A stretch of 7,915 nucleotides of DNA from JAYTQG01 sp043746815 (lineage in GTDB: Bacteria > Actinomycetota > Thermoleophilia > Miltoncostaeales > Miltoncostaeaceae). The notes beneath the pieces are model-generated. The model did not search any database, was not told the origin of the DNA, and was given only the letters and a program-made list of their open reading frames with translations. A program made the position numbers and the translations under genes. Location: NCBI GenBank assembly GCA_043746815.1, contig JAYTQG010000190.1, positions 1 to 7,915 on the forward strand, written 5' to 3'. This document shows positions 6,172 through 7,915 of this stretch, piece by piece. The stretch's first letter is position 1, and the number at the start of each line of letters is the position of its first letter.

Positions 6172-6833
6172 TGGGAATCGTTGCCGCCCGCGTGGGGGCG
6201 GTGCTGTTTGACATCGACGGTACGTTGCGCGACACCGACGACGAAGTGGTGGATCGTGCCGCTGGCGCGCTGCGTCATCTGATCGGCGAACGGCGGGCGC
6301 ACCACTGGGCTCGCCTCGCGGTGATGCGAATGGAGAACCCACTCCAACATCTCCTGTCGCAAGCAGACAGATTCAACCTCGACGGGGCCGTGAACCGGCT
6401 GGCCGCCCGTCTCGGAGGAGGCGGTCGGACTGGTACTCGTCTCACGCCCGGAGCGGCGCAGGCGGTCGCCGTGATTGGCGCGCGTTTCCCGATCGGGGTC
6501 GTCTCGGCGGGGCCGGGAGTCCTGGTCGATCGATTTCTGAGTGAACACGATCTGCGCGCCGCGATGCGGGTAGTCGTTACCGGGCAGACCTGCAAGCGGA
6601 CGAAACCGCACCCCGACCCCGTCCTGGCAGCCCTGGCCACACTGGGCGTGGACCCAAGCGCAGGGCTGATGGTCGGTGACACTCCCGTCGACATCCGCGC
6701 GGGGAAGTCAGCTGGCGCGCAGACGGTTGGCGTATTGACTGGGTTTGGCGAACGCGAGGAGCTGGAACGCGCCGGGGCAGATCTGATCGTCAGGACGTTG
6801 GAGGAACTGGCAGCGCTGCTGGGCGACGCTTGA
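6171..6833 (+). CDS. HAD-superfamily phosphatase (phosphoglycolate phosphatase-like)
   Basis: This 220-residue cytoplasmic hydrolase should remove phosphate from a small metabolite. All four HAD motifs are present: DIDGT (Asp14 nucleophile, Asp16 acid/base), Ser112 in VVSAG, Lys145 in KPHPDP, and GDTPVD (Asp170 and Asp174 for Mg2+). The helical cap lies between motifs I and II (~20-90), as in the subclass I (Gph/PpaX/beta-phosphoglucomutase) type; the substrate is not predictable. The start chosen is ATG at 6171, which shares one base with the esterase stop (TAATG) and begins just before the conserved first strand. A TTG 24 bases upstream would add only eight poorly matching residues. There is no Shine-Dalgarno, so translation probably depends on reinitiation after the esterase. 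It runs tail-to-tail with the permease gene, 23 bases away. Confidence 0.9.
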   Translation: MGIVAARVGAVLFDIDGTLRDTDDEVVDRAAGALRHLIGERRAHHWARLAVMRMENPLQHLLSQADRFNLDGAVNRLAARLGGGGRTGTRLTPGAAQAVAVIGARFPIGVVSAGPGVLVDRFLSEHDLRAAMRVVVTGQTCKRTKPHPDPVLAALATLGVDPSAGLMVGDTPVDIRAGKSAGAQTVGVLTGFGEREELERAGADLIVRTLEELAALLGDA

Positions 6834-6856
6834 CACCTACGCCCCATCGTTTGGCG

Positions 6857-7915
6857 CTACTCGTACCGTAGGGCCGTGATGGGGTCCATCCGTGCCGCAC
6901 GTCGGGCCGGAAAGTAGCCGAAGAACAGTCCAACGCCGAGGGCCACGAGGAACGCGACGGCGAGGGAGGCGGGACTGATGAGTGTCCTCCAGCCAGCGAA
7001 CGTGCTGATCAGTCGGGTGGCGCCGACGCCGGTGAGGACGCCGACAGCTCCGCCTAACGAGCTCAGGACGAGGGCCTCAATCAGGAACTGCAGCTGGACC
7101 TTGGCGGGCGTCGCGCCGACGGACTTTCGTATGCCGATTTCCCGTGTACGTTCATGAACCGAGACCAGCATCATGTTCATGATGCCGATCCCGCCGACGA
7201 GCATCGCAATCCCGCCGAGTGAGAAGGTAAGCAGGCGGAAGGTCGACGACGCGCGCTGCGCCTCGCGAACCAGCCCGGCCTGATCCTCTGCGGAGAAGTC
7301 GTCGGGGTAGGCGGCGGGCAGCTTGTGCTGTTGGCGCAGCATCGTCGAGATCTGTTCGATCGCGGGGGCGATGTCGGCCTCGGTGCGGACGCGTGTATCG
7401 GCGTGGACAACGTTGACGCCGCCCAGGAGTACTCGAGTTGCGACTGGGAGGGGGACGAAGATGCGGTTGTCGAGGTTCTCCGACGAGAGCTTCCCTCTGC
7501 GGGATTGCACACCGATGACTTCGAACTCGTGACCACCGACACGGACCGACTTGCCGATCGGGTTCTCTCCGGGGAAGAGGCGGTCGCGGGCGGTGAGTCC
7601 GACGACCATGACGCTCCTGCCGAAATTCACGTCGGAGGCTGAGATCAGTCGGCCGGTCTGGGCGTGCTGGTTTTGTACGGTCGCGTAGGTCTCGGTCATC
7701 CCGACCACCCATGTGTTGGCCTGGCGCCGTCCGGCGGAGACGACGGCGCTTTCCAGGTCTTGGTGCGGTGCGACCCCCGAAACCATCGGCAGCTTCGTGA
7801 TTGCGTCGACGTCCTCGGGCGTGATCGTGCGATCGCTTGCTGATTGACGGGTTCCGATGGTGATGAACTCGCCGTCAACCTTGATGACGTTGCCGCCAAG
7901 TCGGCGGATGCCGTC
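6857..7915 (-). CDS. MacB/FtsX-type ABC transporter permease, C-terminal part
   Basis: The reading frame is open from the window's right edge, so the visible 352 residues are the C-terminal part of a permease; its N terminus and first membrane helix lie outside. An internal ATG at 7786 is not the start, because in-frame coding (LGGNVIKVDGEF, DVDAITKLPMVSGVAP) continues upstream and matches the MacB periplasmic domain. Counting from the edge, residues ~1-225 are this extracytoplasmic domain. Three membrane helices follow at about 226-251, 275-301 and 315-335. The cytoplasmic signature REIGIRKSVGA (258-268) and the ending GYFPARRAARMDPITALRYE are diagnostic. Such permeases pair with a MacB/LolD-type ATPase for mechanotransmission or for export of peptides, lipids or drugs. 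The ATPase gene would be expected past the right edge. Substrate unknown. Confidence 0.9.
   Translation of the reverse strand, partial: DGIRRLGGNVIKVDGEFITIGTRQSASDRTITPEDVDAITKLPMVSGVAPHQDLESAVVSAGRRQANTWVVGMTETYATVQNQHAQTGRLISASDVNFGRSVMVVGLTARDRLFPGENPIGKSVRVGGHEFEVIGVQSRRGKLSSENLDNRIFVPLPVATRVLLGGVNVVHADTRVRTEADIAPAIEQISTMLRQQHKLPAAYPDDFSAEDQAGLVREAQRASSTFRLLTFSLGGIAMLVGGIGIMNMMLVSVHERTREIGIRKSVGATPAKVQLQFLIEALVLSSLGGAVGVLTGVGATRLISTFAGWRTLISPASLAVAFLVALGVGLFFGYFPARRAARMDPITALRYE

Noticed and set aside
6836..6884. Interleaved complementary pairs near the convergent gene ends (CCTACG/CGTAGG and CCCCATC/GATGGGG)
   Set aside because: The pairs interlock like a pseudoknot, have long loops and no T-run, and partly lie in the permease coding end. 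Chance is the simpler reading, and I do not call a terminator.
7786..7788. ATG at 7786 as the start of the permease
   Set aside because: The same frame is open to the window edge and encodes recognisable MacB-type sequence, so the true start lies outside.

Overview
The window is ordinary-looking chromosomal DNA from a GC-rich bacterium with densely packed, often overlapping genes. The L33/tRNA-Trp pair (normally followed by secE-nusG), the sequence style of L33, frequent GTG starts, and two starts that look leaderless with TANNNT -10 boxes all suggest an actinobacterial-type lineage, possibly Thermoleophilia. That assignment is inference. I see no phage, IS element, CRISPR array or defence locus.

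Left part, minus strand (26-876): two small unrecognised genes overlap by 4 bases (GTGA) and lead into rpmG, for ribosomal protein L33 (short, GTG start), which lies 20 bases before tRNA-Trp. secE-nusG would be expected beyond the left edge. Centre-left, plus strand (1004-2871): an acyl-CoA ligase of the AMP-forming superfamily overlaps, again by GTGA, a small helical protein of unknown function. After an AT-rich promoter-like gap, a GAF-GGDEF diguanylate cyclase (3007-4251) runs tail-to-tail into a minus-strand gene (4193-5269) for a large protein ending in a J-domain; the two coding regions overlap by 59 bases.

Right part: only 29 bases separate the J-domain gene from a divergent plus-strand pair, a membrane-anchored or secreted serine esterase (5299-6171) and a HAD-family phosphatase (6171-6833) that share one base (TAATG). 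The right edge holds the C-terminal part of a minus-strand MacB/FtsX-type ABC transporter permease, whose 5' end lies outside the window.

The genes do not form one pathway. They are a translation locus, an acyl-CoA activation pair, a c-di-GMP signalling gene, a putative cochaperone, a hydrolase/phosphatase pair and an export permease. Points worth a second look are the Lys-to-Arg change at the ligase's A10 catalytic position, the lost I-site spacing in the cyclase, three unrecognised small coupled proteins, the J-domain protein with its unidentified N-terminal half, and the compact divergent leaderless start pair.
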